A program made the position numbers and the translations under genes. DNA of 64,000 nt from Aureobasidium sp. EXF-3400 (Eukaryota > Ascomycota > Dothideomycetes > Dothideales > Saccotheciaceae). Shown here piece by piece: positions 44,301-56,171 of the stretch; position 1 is the stretch's first letter; every line of letters starts with the position of its first letter. A model generated the notes under the pieces. That model did not search any database, was not told the origin of the DNA, and saw only the letters and a program-made list of their open reading frames with translations. The stretch is taken from assembly GCA_024195585.1 (NCBI GenBank), contig SWBL01000094.1, forward strand, positions 62,001 to 126,000, in the 5' to 3' direction.

Positions 44301-46421
44301 AAAGCCTAAGAGGACCGCAACCGCAGGGTGGATATCGCCCTTTCCCAAGAGCCGCTGGACGAATGTTTGACCAACCTGTTTCCCCGAAGACGGTCCCATA
44401 GAGCTTAGAGCGAGTAGCATCCAATCGGAGGAAGTCATGTTCTCGGAACCGACCATGGCAGCCATAGTGTCTGCGCCAAACTCACCAAGCCATTTCGAGA
44501 GAAGCACACTACTAGCTGATCCTGGTCGTTGCCTCGCGACTGTTTGCGTTAGCTCAAATGATACGATAAGATTTGGTAGTACAGCACTCACATTCATCGC
44601 GCACCAAAGACTCGATATCGTCATTCCAGCCGAATACCACACTCAGCATTTCCTGTCGTAGTATGTCTGAGGTACGAGCAACTTGACCATAGTGGGGAGT
44701 TCTAAAAGGCACATCTCGGAGCCTTGCTCGAGTGTAAGGGAAGAGGTCCATCTGTGATGTCTGCTGACTCTCTTCTGGACTCCTCAAGATCTCCTTTCGT
44801 AGAGCCGATGAGCGAAATGAAGATGTCGACCGAACAGAGACGCTCTCGCGAGGCGTTTTTGAATGCACACCAAAGGAGAATTCGGTCCCGTCATTATATG
44901 ATACCTCAGAGGCTCGCGAGGAAGGTGCTTTGTCATATCGATATGACGGTACTCTGCGTCCTCCATTGGACGATCGGGAGCTTGCTGAGGAGGCCCTGCT
45001 GGATGTTGGGCTGAGTGCGCCAAGCCGGTCTTGTTTCTCTTCCTCGAGTTGATCCATCTCTCTTGCAATCTTTTCAAGTGGAGACATCGTGCCGAGCTCA
45101 CCCTCACTTGAGTCTGCATCCACGTAGGCAAACGGCAATGGTGCAGCTCTTACTGCAGCTTGTTTTCTGGCTGTTTCTTCCTTCTTTTGCTCTTCGATCG
45201 AATTTGGTGGGGATGGTGGTAGTGGACCAGGAGCATGCTGTATGCTTGCGACTTGTATAGGAACCTCGCTCGGGTTTACGTCATATTGTTGTACAGTGTG
45301 GTTTTGTCCGAGTGTGAAAAGTGTTGAAGAAGGGCCATAGCATGCGATGCCGATGATTCCGTCGACAGTCGGTACAGACTGGAAACTAACGTTTTTTGTG
45401 CGAACATCCCAAGACCGTGTCTCCCTGCAAGGACTTTGTGTTAGCGGGGACTGGCATACAAGAGCGAACGTATTCTCACCCATCTGTATGCTGGATGATA
45501 CGGCCATTCCTCGACCATGTGAACCAGGAGGAGCCCAAATTTCTCGTTTCCAGCCGACTCAGTATTCGAATAATATTTGGTGTCTCTCCAGCAACAGCTA
45601 CTTTGGGGATACTCCAAACTCGGAGGTCGCCGTCTGCGGTTTGAGTAGCGAGCATGTCGGATTTTTGCCGCGAAGCAGAACCATGCCAGGAAAGTCCAGC
45701 AATTCGGGAAGGAGCTTTTGATGTCGTCAGACTATGCACAATTGTGAAAAGTGGTTGTAGTGTTGCAATCAAAATTGAGCCATTGAGGAAACTGCGGCTG
45801 TTAGCAAGAGCCGCGCGTGCAGATGTGGATCGGACTTGCCCAATCGCAAAAGTGCGTGAGTCGGCCGCTGGGGCTATTGCTGTAATCGGGTCATAAATAG
45901 TGCGAGCTGAGATATGCTCGGATGTTGAAGGCTCAAACAGTATTACATTTCCTTGGGCGTTTCCTGAAGCCTCGTCAGAGCATTTTCTCACACTCGATAT
46001 TTCACGTCTTACCGAAGGCAATATTCCCATTCTTCATCCATGCTGCCACTCTGATAGGTTCGTACGCTGCGAAGCGAGCAATCTCGTCTCCTGTTGAGAT
46101 GTCCCAAACAATCGCGGTGTGTCCTGCGTCGTAACTGACAGCCAAACGCCCCGCACCTCTTTCGCTGACAGTGTCTGCACATATCCAAAGTACGTCCTCT
46201 TGATGACGGTCAAACCGCCGCTCTATTGCCAATGTATCATGATGTAGACAGAGGATAACGTTTCTCTGAGCGTATAGGAAGAACGAGGCGGTTGCAGCAC
46301 AAGGCTGGAATTCTGTGTCAGGATCTGGTGTAAATGAGGCTTGAGGAGGATTGGGCTTAGTAGTCGCTTGTCTCCTCACGGCAGAGTGCGACCTTTGGCC
46401 TGAGGGACGACCGGTCGACAT
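41388..46421 (-). CDS. WD40-repeat protein with long disordered C-terminal half
   Basis: Five exons: 46013-46421, 45840-45963, 45480-45791, 44592-45424 and 41388-44539, giving 1609 residues. The third intron junction uses a GC donor (45792-45839). The N-terminal ~400 residues carry WD40-type blades ('GHTAIVWDISTGDEIARFAAYEPI', 'QTADGDLRVWSIP', 'GETRSWDV'-like segment, 'STLFTLGQNHTVQQYDV'). A helical region after 'DDIESLVRDEF' contains 'EYGEIDDAIEVYVSRGYFMEATLLTCLNMPSDWQRQSYLVRKWG'-like repeats typical of solenoid coat or trafficking proteins. The last ~900 residues are Ser/Pro/Gln-rich with two polyproline tracts and a late amphipathic 'SLSLMPP' end. I do not recognise a characterised orthologue. 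A trafficking or scaffold role is only a guess from WD40 plus alpha-solenoid order. Confidence 0.8.
45792..45839 (-). other. Candidate GC-AG intron in the WD40 gene
   Basis: GCAAGT donor at 45839 and CCGCAG acceptor at 45792, with GCTAAC as branch site. Its 48 bases are a multiple of three and contain no stop, so the frame is open whether it is spliced or not. Removal gives 'FAIGFLNGSILIATLQP', a smoother WD40 strand. Confidence 0.55.
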
Positions 46422-48485
46422 GGCTGAGTAAGGTCTAGGAAAATTAGGACAATGCTCTTTTGGAATTGGCCTCGAAGCAGTGAAAAGCGGTCATGAATTG
46501 GGCCGGATCTCTGTGGGCAGAATGGCCAGATACCAGAATAGCAATCGGAAAACAAGGTGTGGGATGCTGTGTATTTCTGCTGTAACGTTGCGCGAGATCG
46601 ACGTACCGAAAACTTGTGCCAAGCGGATGCAGTCACACCGCGTAGAACGATGAGTAGGCACAACTATCCTCAAGCAGTGGTTTGTGCCACGTTAAAAGCC
46701 GTCCGCGTCAAGGGCCGACCAGGATGGCCTGCAGCTCGGGCATGCAAGCAACCACTCTTGAAACTTTGAAATTGCAAGAATCTTGTTCTTGAAGGGTGGT
46801 CTTGGTGTGAACTTAGAAAGTGGAAAAAAGGGAGAAAGAGAGAAGGAAACAAGACAACAGAGGCGTGCTCATGTTAGAAGTTAGCAAATCAGACGCGGGC
46901 GCGTATACCAAAGCCATGCGTGTTCGGCTGGCGTAATGTGTGCCTCTGGTGATGAGCCACCTGTTCGGGAAAGCGATCGGAGTGCAGAGCGCCTAGACAT
47001 TATTGACGGCTCGAGTAAGGACCTATCGATTTGCAGAGAGGATACAATGCTTTGCCAGTTGGCAGGCGAATACAGGCGAGCGAACTAGAGCTCCCAGGGA
47101 GAGCAATCTCCAACGCGGACGGCTTGCCACCATTGCTATTACTGGGTGGGGAGTTCACGCACGAACAACTTGAAGGCATGGGGAGCAGGATGCAGAGAGA
47201 AGAAGGCAGGGTTGGGTTGAGTGATTGGCCCAAGAAGCCCCCGCTAGAACGTGCCCAGCACGCATCTCGACCTCAAGCTTGTGCATCCTACTAGACTCAA
47301 GCATGATATATCGATTATTGGGCCAAAATCTACCAGCGTCATACCTCCAAGCGATATTCTGTCAAATAGGAAGGTTGGAACCATTTTACTGGTATTCATG
47401 GTTCGACGACCTTGACGTCCCTTGCGTTGTCTCTGCAGCGTTCACAGGTCACGTTTTTCCTTGGTCGTACCTGACCATGCGACGGGGCGTCACGAGCGCG
47501 TTTTCTCTCACCGCGGTTCCAGCACATGTGATTATATGGACGTTGCCGAATTTCGTGTCATTTGGACATTGAGGTTGTAGAACCAACGGGGGACGCATGA
47601 GACCGGAGTTCTTACAGTGCCTGCATACAATTTGTAGGACGTGGAGATGAAGAGTTCGTGTTATGGACCCGACTCATGGCGTGCATACTGTACTGCTGCC
47701 ATAACGATAGGGAACAAATCAGCTGGAGGAGAGGAAGTTGATCAATTTCCCTAGATGGGCATTCCGGCAGAAGAGGAAAGTGACTCGAGGCAAGTGACGG
47801 GAAATAGAGAGGTTGGGAGCAAATGGGATTCGCGCCGTAAGCGCCCCCGCTTCAAAGTGATTGCTTATGACAGCGCAACAATTCCGCTGCCTATCTGCCT
47901 ATTGCAGTAGGGCTTATGCTGATAAACAAGCTGTTATCCTCTGCAGGTCCTTCCTGCCAAGAGGCTATGTAGATACAGTAAAGGAAAAAAGGGGATATCT
48001 CAAAATTGGCTTCATCTGGCCAAGGGGTATCAAATGAGAAGGTAAAGAAAGCGCTTTCCATGGCGCAAGACTTCGCAATGCTCCGACGATGCAGGATGCA
48101 GCAAACTCCAAAGAGGATCAGACAGGCAAGGAAAAAAGAGAAAAAGATATGATGCAAAGCGAATGCAGAGTGATCCGTGGCACTCTGTTTGGGCCTTGAT
48201 TCTCAGCTGCGACACGTCTTAGCGTGTCGACAGCACATGAAAGGCCCGCGCGGATGGTCCAGCCAATGTCTGACGGACGGGCTTGAAAGAGTGGACAGTC
48301 AAAAGAGATGATAAAGATCTTTGACCAGAAAGAGGTGGTTGAAGTTGGAGGTGGTCCAGGCTTCAAAAGAAGGTGAAGTGGTCGTAGGTGGCGAGTTGAG
48401 AAACTGAAAGTCGAAACAGACAAGTCGTCGTTTCATGTAAGTCCAGAGACGACACCACGCGTCCATATTATCATCAAGATGATAT
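46422..48485. other. Intergenic, no gene seen
   Basis: 2.1 kb, the longest gene-free stretch. ORFs such as 47031-47294 plus and 48118-48423 minus are short and featureless. The part near 48000-48480 is probably the 3' UTR of the next gene. Confidence 0.45.
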
Positions 48486-48941
48486 CTATTTCTTCATCAT
48501 GATGGGCTTGCTAGGCGTGTAGCCATTGCTGAAGCCAAAGCTGTTGTAGCTCTCGCAGCTGCTGTCGAGGGTGACCAAGCTAGCGTTCGCGGCCATGGCC
48601 ATAGCCATGCCACGCTTAGAGGTCTGCCATTGTTCGGCGGTCCTGGGAGGCTCGGGTGCCTCGTTAAGGTAGGCCACGTCGTCATCGCCGAAGAGATCCT
48701 CATCGCTGATATAAGAGCTAGGAGGACCCTGAGGAAGCTGAGGACGGGCGAGTTTCCAGGAAGGGTAGGCGGCAGGTCCATTGGGAGAAGGGCTGCCAAA
48801 GAGGATGGAAGCATCGCTGGTGTTGCGAGGTCTGGTCATAGTTGACGAAGAGGAAGAGAAACCAATCTGGATTGGCTGAGTCGGGTCCGACGAACAACTA
48901 GGAGTTGTGGAGCGTGCGGAAGAGGTAGTAGAGGTCGACAT
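48486..48941 (-). CDS. Small Ser/Pro-rich protein of unknown function
   Basis: A single-exon, 151-residue protein. A Ser/Thr-rich N-terminus is followed by 'RPQLPQGPPSSYISDEDLFGDDDVAYL', which I take as a conserved acidic motif, then 'EQWQTSKRGMAMAMAANA' and a tail with 'SCESYNSFGFSNGYTPSKP'. There is no signal peptide or membrane segment. Coding is supported by the ordered change of composition and by the clean ATG context; function unknown. Confidence 0.65.
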   Translation of the reverse strand: MSTSTTSSARSTTPSCSSDPTQPIQIGFSSSSSTMTRPRNTSDASILFGSPSPNGPAAYPSWKLARPQLPQGPPSSYISDEDLFGDDDVAYLNEAPEPPRTAEQWQTSKRGMAMAMAANASLVTLDSSCESYNSFGFSNGYTPSKPIMMKK

Positions 48942-50602
48942 TGTGCAGTGCAGGGCAGCCAGCTTTATACATGTAGGGTTGGTAGGAGGTTGAGAAGTAG
49001 GTTGAGGTTGAGAGGCGAGGTGAGAGGCTGCTGCTAAGCTACTGCTTATACCGTAATCCAGACGGTATGCGAAGGTGTCAAGTTGTATGGGCGTGTTCCA
49101 GAAACTGAGTGGGGGGGTGCTCTGGCCTTCTTGTAGTTCTCAGGGTATAGGACCGGTAGATTGATGTTGAGACTTAAGGTACCCGGCAAACAAACAGCTA
49201 CGTGGTTGGCTGAAATCTCCGCACTGTCAGAAAGCGCTAGGAGGGCGCTGCGACCGCCAGTATATTTTTCGATCCATCGTCCCGAGATGTTGGTGGGCCT
49301 TCCTCGGTGTTGAAGAGTCATAGACGGCCCGGCGGTGTGAGCACTGAATAAGCACGATTAGCCGGTTTGGACCACGAGACTTGGCACACTTGACCCATTT
49401 GTGGTTAGCAAAGCAGTTCGGCTATGTGTTCGGCTTGGGTATCTTCCGCAGTGAGCTCGAAGACACGAGCAAGTCTGAGATTTCTCACGTAAAACAGGGC
49501 CCATTTTTTACTGCGCCCGCGGCAGGAGAAAGGGTCCAGTACGTTTCGGAAGGGCCATCGAGGTCGCGATCCTTTACTCCATGAAGCCTTGCATCCAGAA
49601 GTCGAGTTTTGGGGCACAGTTTCTCTACTTGTTGTGTTTCTGACTCGCGTTTCAAGATGGTTGCTACCCTGTGCCCCTGTAACATGTCCATCTTGATACG
49701 ACGCCTAACGTGCAATCTCCTGTTGCGCGACATCAGACAATGGTGGAGTACAGGGCTGGTCGTCGACCTCTTACAGCCGGCTGGGCGGCATCATTTCACC
49801 ATTTGCTTCGGGAGATGCAGGGAGATGGCATTGCTTGAGAGGTTAGGATCAACGGGCTAAGCTCCAACGTGACCGCTTGACTCGCGACGGTAGTTCGTCG
49901 GACCAAGACAAATCCGAGGGTTTCTTTGCGACTTCACATGAAAATTGCCTGTGTCGTCATAAGACCCACGCTCTGTGGATACCCTCCGCAGAATTTGATG
50001 CTTCAAATATCATCAAATGCCATCATTCCGCCTGGAGCCAGACACTATCTGTTGAGCTTGACATGGCTCGCGGGCCGCAGAAAACATATTGCGACCCAGA
50101 TTGACGACATGGTGGGATTCAAGCGATGGGGGACATACGTGGGGACTCTACTAGATCAGCATACCAGCACTTTGCAAAAGGTATAATAAATCCACCAGCC
50201 ACCGGTAGTAACGCGCCAATTGGCTGCGCTTGAGGGAATATGACGTCGAGGCAACAACTCTTGTTTCGCGCGCGCGCACATGAACGAGATAGGGAGGTGG
50301 ACATGTGGATGCGATGCAAGCGTTGGAAGCGCGATAGGCCAGCAGGTACGGCAGAAGCTGACCACCAAAAAGATGTTGAGCACATCAAATGTAACTCTGC
50401 ACCACCCTGGGAATTCGGACCCATGCCGGAGCTTGGACTAGGGATTCTAGTAAAATTTAGAGCTTGGCGAGAATGTTCAAGAGGCGGGACGTTGTGAAGA
50501 AGGTCGGCTCGAGAAGGAATCTCGTATGCTCGTACTGCGGTCCATATCTGGTGACGGGGATAACACTTTTAGAATCGATACGGGATTTGTGCTTGGCGAG
50601 AT
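48942..50602. other. Intergenic, no gene seen
   Basis: 1.7 kb between two minus-strand genes. Overlapping short ORFs on both strands have no features. A short CG dinucleotide run (GCGCGCGCGC, about 50267-50276) is present. Confidence 0.45.
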
Positions 50603-51955
50603 CTATGACTTTGATTGCCAACAGTCGGTATGATTGAATTTGAGGACTTGGTTGCCCCACGACCACCAACCGGCCACAAGATGTCTCGCAAAGCACTCGA
50701 GAATGCGTTGTTTTGTTGATGTTGACGTTTGGCTGATCGCGAAGCGTTCGAACAGCGGCTTCAAACAAGGCTTTCGCGAGTGCAGATCAGCGAGACCGAC
50801 TATGACCCTTCGTTCGACCTTGGAACCGTGGGTCAAGTTGACGTGTTGATCACTTCTTCTTGGGTCATGCTTCCGCCCGACAAGGAGCACTTCGTACGGT
50901 TTCCTCCAGAGAGCATCCAGAGACGAGACAGGCTCTCCCTCGGTTGTTGTCTTGATCCACAACCATTCTTCTTCCAGCTGCACGTCCCAGCTGTCGAACA
51001 GACCGTCCTCTCCCAGTACAAGATCTTGGACCGCTGGTTTGTTGGTGATCCAAATGGCAATCACACCCTCGTTGGCCAGGAGAACATCAATGTCCATCTC
51101 GAAGATCAGCTGCCTGATATCCCATACGGTTGGGGAGACTTGATAGGCTGCTCTTCCTGATTTCTCAGTACGCCTGACAGAAGCGTTAGGCCAGGGTGGG
51201 TCCATCACGATCACATCGAATTGTCGAGGCGTATCAAGTTGCTCTGCGACATCCTTAACGGCCATGTGAAAGGAGCGCGAACTCGAGCAATCGCCAAGAT
51301 ACCAGGCAGCACCCGGTGGAACGTGAAAGCTGGCAGGCTTCTGCATGGATGTTGAAGACAACTCGAGGTCACGAGTCACATCCGACCAGTTGTTCAGGTA
51401 CTTCGGCCAGGGGGAAGTTTCACGCAGGGGTTCACCTTCATACTGCTCATCATTCACATGTCTCCAGCTAAAGGTATATGAAGGTGCATCGGACGAGAGT
51501 TGGTGTAGAAGATCGTCCCTGACTGACTCGGCATCTGGCAAAGGATTACGGGTCTTGCGCTTCTGTGGCAAAGAGTGTCCTGGCTGTGAGGCGACAGTGC
51601 GTGGTAGATACCAAGGACCGGAGTAATTTTGGCGGATGTCGTCCAGAGAAGAAGAGATCAGTTGGGCATACAAATCATCATTTTCGGTGGCCATTTTTTG
51701 GCGCAGCTTTTGGTGGGCGGCCTCTGATTTTGGCTCATGATTGGGAAATGGAGCTGTTCGAGGACTGCACGAGATGAGGGATGAGGTTGAAAGTCGAGGA
51801 GAGAATCGCTGGGCATCGGCGATGGAGGTTGGTATATCAATCAGGGCGACCCTGTCTGTTGAATACAGGATGCATGATGGCAGCGACGGTGGGCTCGGTG
51901 ACAGATTAGAAGTGTTGGACTGCTTGTCTGGCACGTCGCTTGATGGTGAGAGCAT
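50603..51955 (-). CDS. MT-A70 family N6-adenine methyltransferase (METTL4-like)
   Basis: A single-exon, 450-residue protein. The catalytic motif 'DPPW' is at 252-255 in 'FDVIVMDPPWPNASVRR', followed by 'DVLLANEGVIAIWITNKP', 'EEEWLWIKTTTEGEPVSSLDALWRKPYEVLLVGR' and the C-terminal 'FARHLVAGWWSWGNQVLKF'. This order marks the METTL4 branch of MT-A70 proteins rather than METTL3 (IME4) or METTL14. METTL4-type enzymes methylate N6 of adenine in U2 snRNA or, as proposed in some lineages, DNA. The N-terminal ~200 residues are less ordered but include 'SCILYSTDRVALIDIPTSI', a typical start for fungal members. All visible catalytic residues are intact. Confidence 0.88.
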   Translation of the reverse strand: MLSPSSDVPDKQSNTSNLSPSPPSLPSCILYSTDRVALIDIPTSIADAQRFSPRLSTSSLISCSPRTAPFPNHEPKSEAAHQKLRQKMATENDDLYAQLISSSLDDIRQNYSGPWYLPRTVASQPGHSLPQKRKTRNPLPDAESVRDDLLHQLSSDAPSYTFSWRHVNDEQYEGEPLRETSPWPKYLNNWSDVTRDLELSSTSMQKPASFHVPPGAAWYLGDCSSSRSFHMAVKDVAEQLDTPRQFDVIVMDPPWPNASVRRTEKSGRAAYQVSPTVWDIRQLIFEMDIDVLLANEGVIAIWITNKPAVQDLVLGEDGLFDSWDVQLEEEWLWIKTTTEGEPVSSLDALWRKPYEVLLVGRKHDPRRSDQHVNLTHGSKVERRVIVGLADLHSRKPCLKPLFERFAISQTSTSTKQRILECFARHLVAGWWSWGNQVLKFNHTDCWQSKS

Positions 51956-52507
51956 TCTGACCGCGTTCTTCCAGATTTTGAGTGAGATGTAGAAGAATAT
52001 GAATTTTGTGATGCACAGACGAGTTCAACACGACGGGGAATATGCAAAGACCAGTCGAGTCCCACGACGTTGTTGGAACAAAACCAGTTGCAGATAAAGG
52101 GCCAATATAGATCCAAGTCGAAGACGCTGGATATCGAAAGCTGATGATATTGACAGTGTTGGTGTTGGACCTTGGTGGTGTTGTTGGTTGCCGTTGTTGG
52201 AGGAGCGGGACTTGAGTCGGTCTAGAATTGCAAAAGACCTCGGCTCACGGTGATGCGGGCACGTCGGGAAGCGTCAGAGGGCGCGCTTTCTCTCTCCACA
52301 TCAGAGACAAAGACTCTGGTCATCATTCTGCTTGGATGCATACCACCTATTATTGACGCTTCTCACGTGCCGCCCTCCTACGATCCTACCATTGCTCTGA
52401 CTACTCTCTTCTGCGCCCGACTCGCTCTTCCACATCCTCGAATAGAAGCCGTCTCTGCCGAATGACTGGCTACACCCCGCAAGACACAGACGAGTCCTTT
52501 TGAATTC
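51956..52507. promoter_or_regulatory. Divergent intergenic region
   Basis: 552 bp between the starts of the METTL4-like and LEU5 genes; both promoters. No recognisable site assigned. Confidence 0.35.
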
Positions 52508-53709
52508 ATGCCGGCGAGCCTCGCCATCACCGGCACCCATGCCCCGGATCACACCACGGAATCGCGCCGTATGACATCTTCTTCACCACCGCAGACGAAA
52601 GCCCCGGTCAACAAGCAGAGCTGGGACTATGTCATGCGCAGCGGCTTGGCCGGTGGTATAGCCGGATGCGCTGTACGTCATAACACCTCTGACCCAAATA
52701 CTCTCGCTAACCTCTTGTATAGGCAAAGACAGTTGTCGGCCCGCTAGACCGCGTCAAGATCCTCTTCCAGGCTTCAAGTCCTCAGTATGCAAAGTACACG
52801 GGTTCATGGTTTGGCTTCTTCCGTGCCATGCGCGACATCCACACAAACGAGGGCACCCGAGGCCTCTTCCGTGGCCATTCAGCAACTTTGCTCCGTATCT
52901 TTCCCTACGCCGGTATCAAGTTTCTTGCATACGAGCAGATTCGCGCCCGCATCATCCCAACCAAAGACAAGGAGACGCCCATTCGTCGCCTTCTCAGCGG
53001 CAGCTTGGCTGGTACCTTGTCTGTCTGCTTCACATATCCCCTCGAGGTCATCCGCGTACGGTTAGCCTTCGAGACAAAAACACAACACAAGACCAGTTTA
53101 AGAGAAATCTGCAAAACAATCTACCATGAACAACCGCCGCCTGTCGGCTCAGCCACTCAACATATAGATACACCTTCTGTCGCCCGCGCCGCTACCTCGT
53201 CCGTCTCCGCAACCTCCGCCGCCTTGAACCGAGCCACACCTGCCTCGGGCATGGTCAATTTCTTCAGAGGCTTCACACCCACCCTCTGGGGTATGCTTCC
53301 ATACGCTGGCTGCTCCTTCCTCACCCACGATACAGCAGGCGACTTTATGCGACGCCCAGGCCTAGCAAAATACACCACACTCCCCGAATCCGAATCCTCG
53401 ACTAAGCGCGATCCCAACAAGCCTGCGCCGCTCAAGTACTGGGCAGAGCTCGCAACTGGTGGTTTCGCTGGTTTCGTATCACAAACTGTGTCATACCCGC
53501 TAGAAGTCATACGCAGGCGCATGCAAGTAGGCGGTGTGGTAGGTGACGGCCATCGTTTGGGTATGATGGAGGTTGCTGGACGCATCTACCGCGACACTGG
53601 CTTCAAAGGCTTTTTCGTAGGTCTAGGCGTCGGTTACATCAAAGTCATCCCCATGGTCGCCACAAGTTTCTTTGCCTACGAGAGAGCCAAGCTTGCACTC
53701 GGCATCTGA
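52508..53709 (+). CDS. LEU5: LEU5-type mitochondrial carrier
   Basis: Exons 52508-52672 and 52723-53709 (50-bp intron, phase 0) give 383 residues; a second in-frame ATG at 52571 is also possible. Three mitochondrial-carrier repeats are visible with signatures 'PLDRVKILFQ', 'YPLEVIRVRLAFE' and 'YPLEVIRRRMQVGG'. The sequence '[31 protein letters not shown]', 'GHSATLLRIFPYAGIKFLAYEQIR' and the large insert before the third repeat match the LEU5/SLC25A16/42 group, inner-membrane carriers for coenzyme A or a precursor. Yeast leu5 mutants lack matrix CoA and hence make little leucine precursor. The insert (~190-250) is Ser/Ala-rich and looks disordered. Confidence 0.9.
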
Positions 53710-54837
53710 TGAAAATGCGTTTTCCTGTTTGATCCCCGTCAAGCCACATGACTTTTGGGCTGACTTGTGCATTCTGGCGTTTCGGGCATGAGCGATGTTA
53801 GTGCAGCATTTGGGTTTCTGCTGTTTCTTTGGTTTCGTCTTTCCAGGGCGTATGAGGATATCTGCTGCTTCCATAGATGATCAAGATCTAGATCGGACAA
53901 CAAGTCAAACACGTTCACACGAAACACGTTGCCGACTCTGTAGTCTGCCATCTGTTTTACCCACATCACACCATCCCCTACTGACCAAAGACACACGTCT
54001 GCTGTCAAAACGCGCAAGCTATGGACAATCGATTATTCAAGTGGAGTTGCGCGACTTCTGTTCCGTACTCGCGTCGCCCTTCTCCTTTCCGTGCTTTCCA
54101 CATCTGAAACTTGAAACAGACCGCCCACAAGACGTATCTCCTTTCACCCTTCCAGAATGCCAGTATCTAGTATCCACTATTGACATTCACGTGCTAATTG
54201 ATAAATCGCTATCTCGAAGTACTCGATGGCCCATGCTTTCAAATCAGCCCCCTGAAACACACCAGAAAGCTTGACTCTTTTCCAGCCTCTAACCCTGCAT
54301 CTGCACATGTTTCCTCGTACCCGGGTACCTTGACATGAGGAGAAACGGATGGTGCTTCAAGAATTATGCGCAGCTTCTAGAAGCATGTTTGTCAATGACT
54401 CTTGCGAAAGGTGAGATTCACTGAAACAGACAGGTGTAACAGCTAGTAATAAGGGTGTCAAAATCGCTTCACACACCGTTCGACTATCTCCACTGCATCG
54501 CAAACATGTTCTCGAGAAGAGCGGAGCTGAAGGTGTGTTTCGAATCGTCTTGGTCTTCTTGGATATAGATTGAAAATTGAGGGCTCTTGGATTGGTCGGA
54601 AAGAGACGGTACACAGGCATCAGGTTGAGAGTCGAGTCAAGCAGCTACTCGCTGTCTGACCTTTCACGTCGAATTCCATGCTCTGTACCCTCATCTTCCA
54701 CCGTCCTTCTGGAGAAAGGACATGGCCTCTTTCCAATCACCAACGCACGTAGAAACAGCACTCCAAAGATCAACGAAAATGCAAGTATTGATTTCATAAC
54801 TTCATCCTCATACTCTTCCTCTTCTTTCTCAACGCGT
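53710..54837. other. Intergenic, no gene seen
   Basis: 1.1 kb between convergent genes. Contains CT-rich stretches. The ORF at 53795-54274 plus and others have no recognisable content. Confidence 0.4.
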
Positions 54838-55176
54838 TTACTCCTTCTTAGCCGAGATAGCACCCTCCTTCTCCATACCCTCACAACCAGAAAGTCTTCC
54901 AGCCACCTCTTCAACCTTACCGTAGCCATCGGTAGCGGGATCGCGGTTCTGGGATGCGGCCTTCATGGCATCGATGCCGCTTGACTTGTCGGTCTCGCCG
55001 CTTTGTTGCCATGCTGCGTTGCCGGTTACGTTGCCGATGACGCCCTGGGAGGTGTGTTAGATGAGGGGGTCTAGAGGGAAGGTGAGAGGAAGAGTAAGAC
55101 ATACCTCTGCGGCTCCCTTGACGTATTGCAAGTGGCTGGCGATGAGGCCGGGTTGTTGCTGCTGGTTGTCCGACAT
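54838..55176 (-). CDS. CsbD-like stress protein
   Basis: Exons 55105-55176 and 54838-55044 (60-bp intron, phase 0) give 92 residues. 'GLIASHLQYVKGAAEGVIGNVTGNAAWQQSGETDKSSGIDAMKAASQ' and the following 'GYGKVEEVAGRLSGCEGMEKEG' are the two helical repeats of the CsbD-like family, hydrophilic stress-induced proteins. In other fungi such genes are annotated as a mismatch/cruciform DNA recognition protein (Hmp1 type). Neither signal peptide nor membrane segment is present. The frame of the first exon reads 28 codons further upstream from an ATG at 55260, but that lacks family resemblance. Confidence 0.88.
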
Positions 55177-55636
55177 TGTGATATATGTGGTGTAGTTGGT
55201 TTGAGTCTGGAGTATTGCTTTGTGATTGTCTTTTGCAGTGATGTGTGAGAGAGAAGGCAAAGAGTGTGGTGGTCAGCTTTATTGATATGAGCATCGATGG
55301 TAAGCGTCATCGACGTCATGCTGCACAAGCGCCACTCTTCTGAATCTGGGGGAAATGCTCAACTTTGTGCAGTGATCATAAATAATACAAGGACAACCCT
55401 ATTCTTCTCGCAATCTCGCGTTCTTCTCTTTCTGTGCGCTATGGTATTTGGTGCTATTGACTCCATTTATTGAATACGATGATCAGAGTATTGTAATCAC
55501 CGAGCAGCCGATATGCTCACGTAAACACAAAATGTCTATATCCGAGAGACTTCAGGTAGGTCTTTCTTAAAACCGCATCTTGTCATTCTCGCAAAGAAAG
55601 AACTACCAAACATAACTTCAATCGACCAATTCGACG
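55177..55636. promoter_or_regulatory. Divergent spacer
   Basis: 460 bp between divergent starts. AT-rich around 55380; no site assigned. Confidence 0.35.
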
Positions 55637-56171
55637 ATGAAAGGCGATTGCCTGGCCAGAAGAGCCATCTTGTTCGTCACCTTCATCATAACAGCTACAA
55701 TCCTATACGGCGTCACCACCAGATTCTTATTTACAGCTCCCAACTACGATGATGTGAGCATTGATCCTGAAGGAGGGAGTTACTATGACTACGGCTCAAA
55801 GATCGCTGCTGCTGTCTGGAAAGGCGCTGGTCATTGGATTGGGATGGCTGAGCCTAGTCCGACCAACGTCACTGTCATTTTAGCAGCAACCAGTGACGAT
55901 GCAATGGAGAAATGGCAAGAACAGGAACTTTCGACAGAGAGCGATGAACCGGACTCGGATCCAACTTTGGCGGCTCAATCCAAACAAGAGAACGTATCAA
56001 GGACACAAAGACTGCGGTCTCGCCGTGGATACTTGCAACCAGATCTTCATTGACGGTGGTCATCAGCATACTACAAATGCTGTTACACGACCTAACCTCT
56101 TCCCCAACAACACCACCATTGCTTCTGTTCTCCAAGATCGCACCGCCCCCGAACATCACATCATCATGTAA
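55637..56171 (+). CDS. Small single-pass membrane protein, unknown
   Basis: The frame opens with 'MKGDCLARRAILFVTFIITATILYGVTTRFLF', a signal-anchor of type II topology, followed by a lumenal part with Asp/Glu and one N-glycosylation sequon. Unspliced it ends at 56053 (138 residues). A candidate intron at 55994-56042 (GTATCA...CCAG, 49 bp) joins it in frame to 56043-56171 ('IFIDGGHQHTTNAV...EHHIIM'), giving 161 residues, and this is the span given here. The layout is like the start of Golgi glycosyltransferases, but no catalytic domain follows. It may be a truncated gene. Confidence 0.45.
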
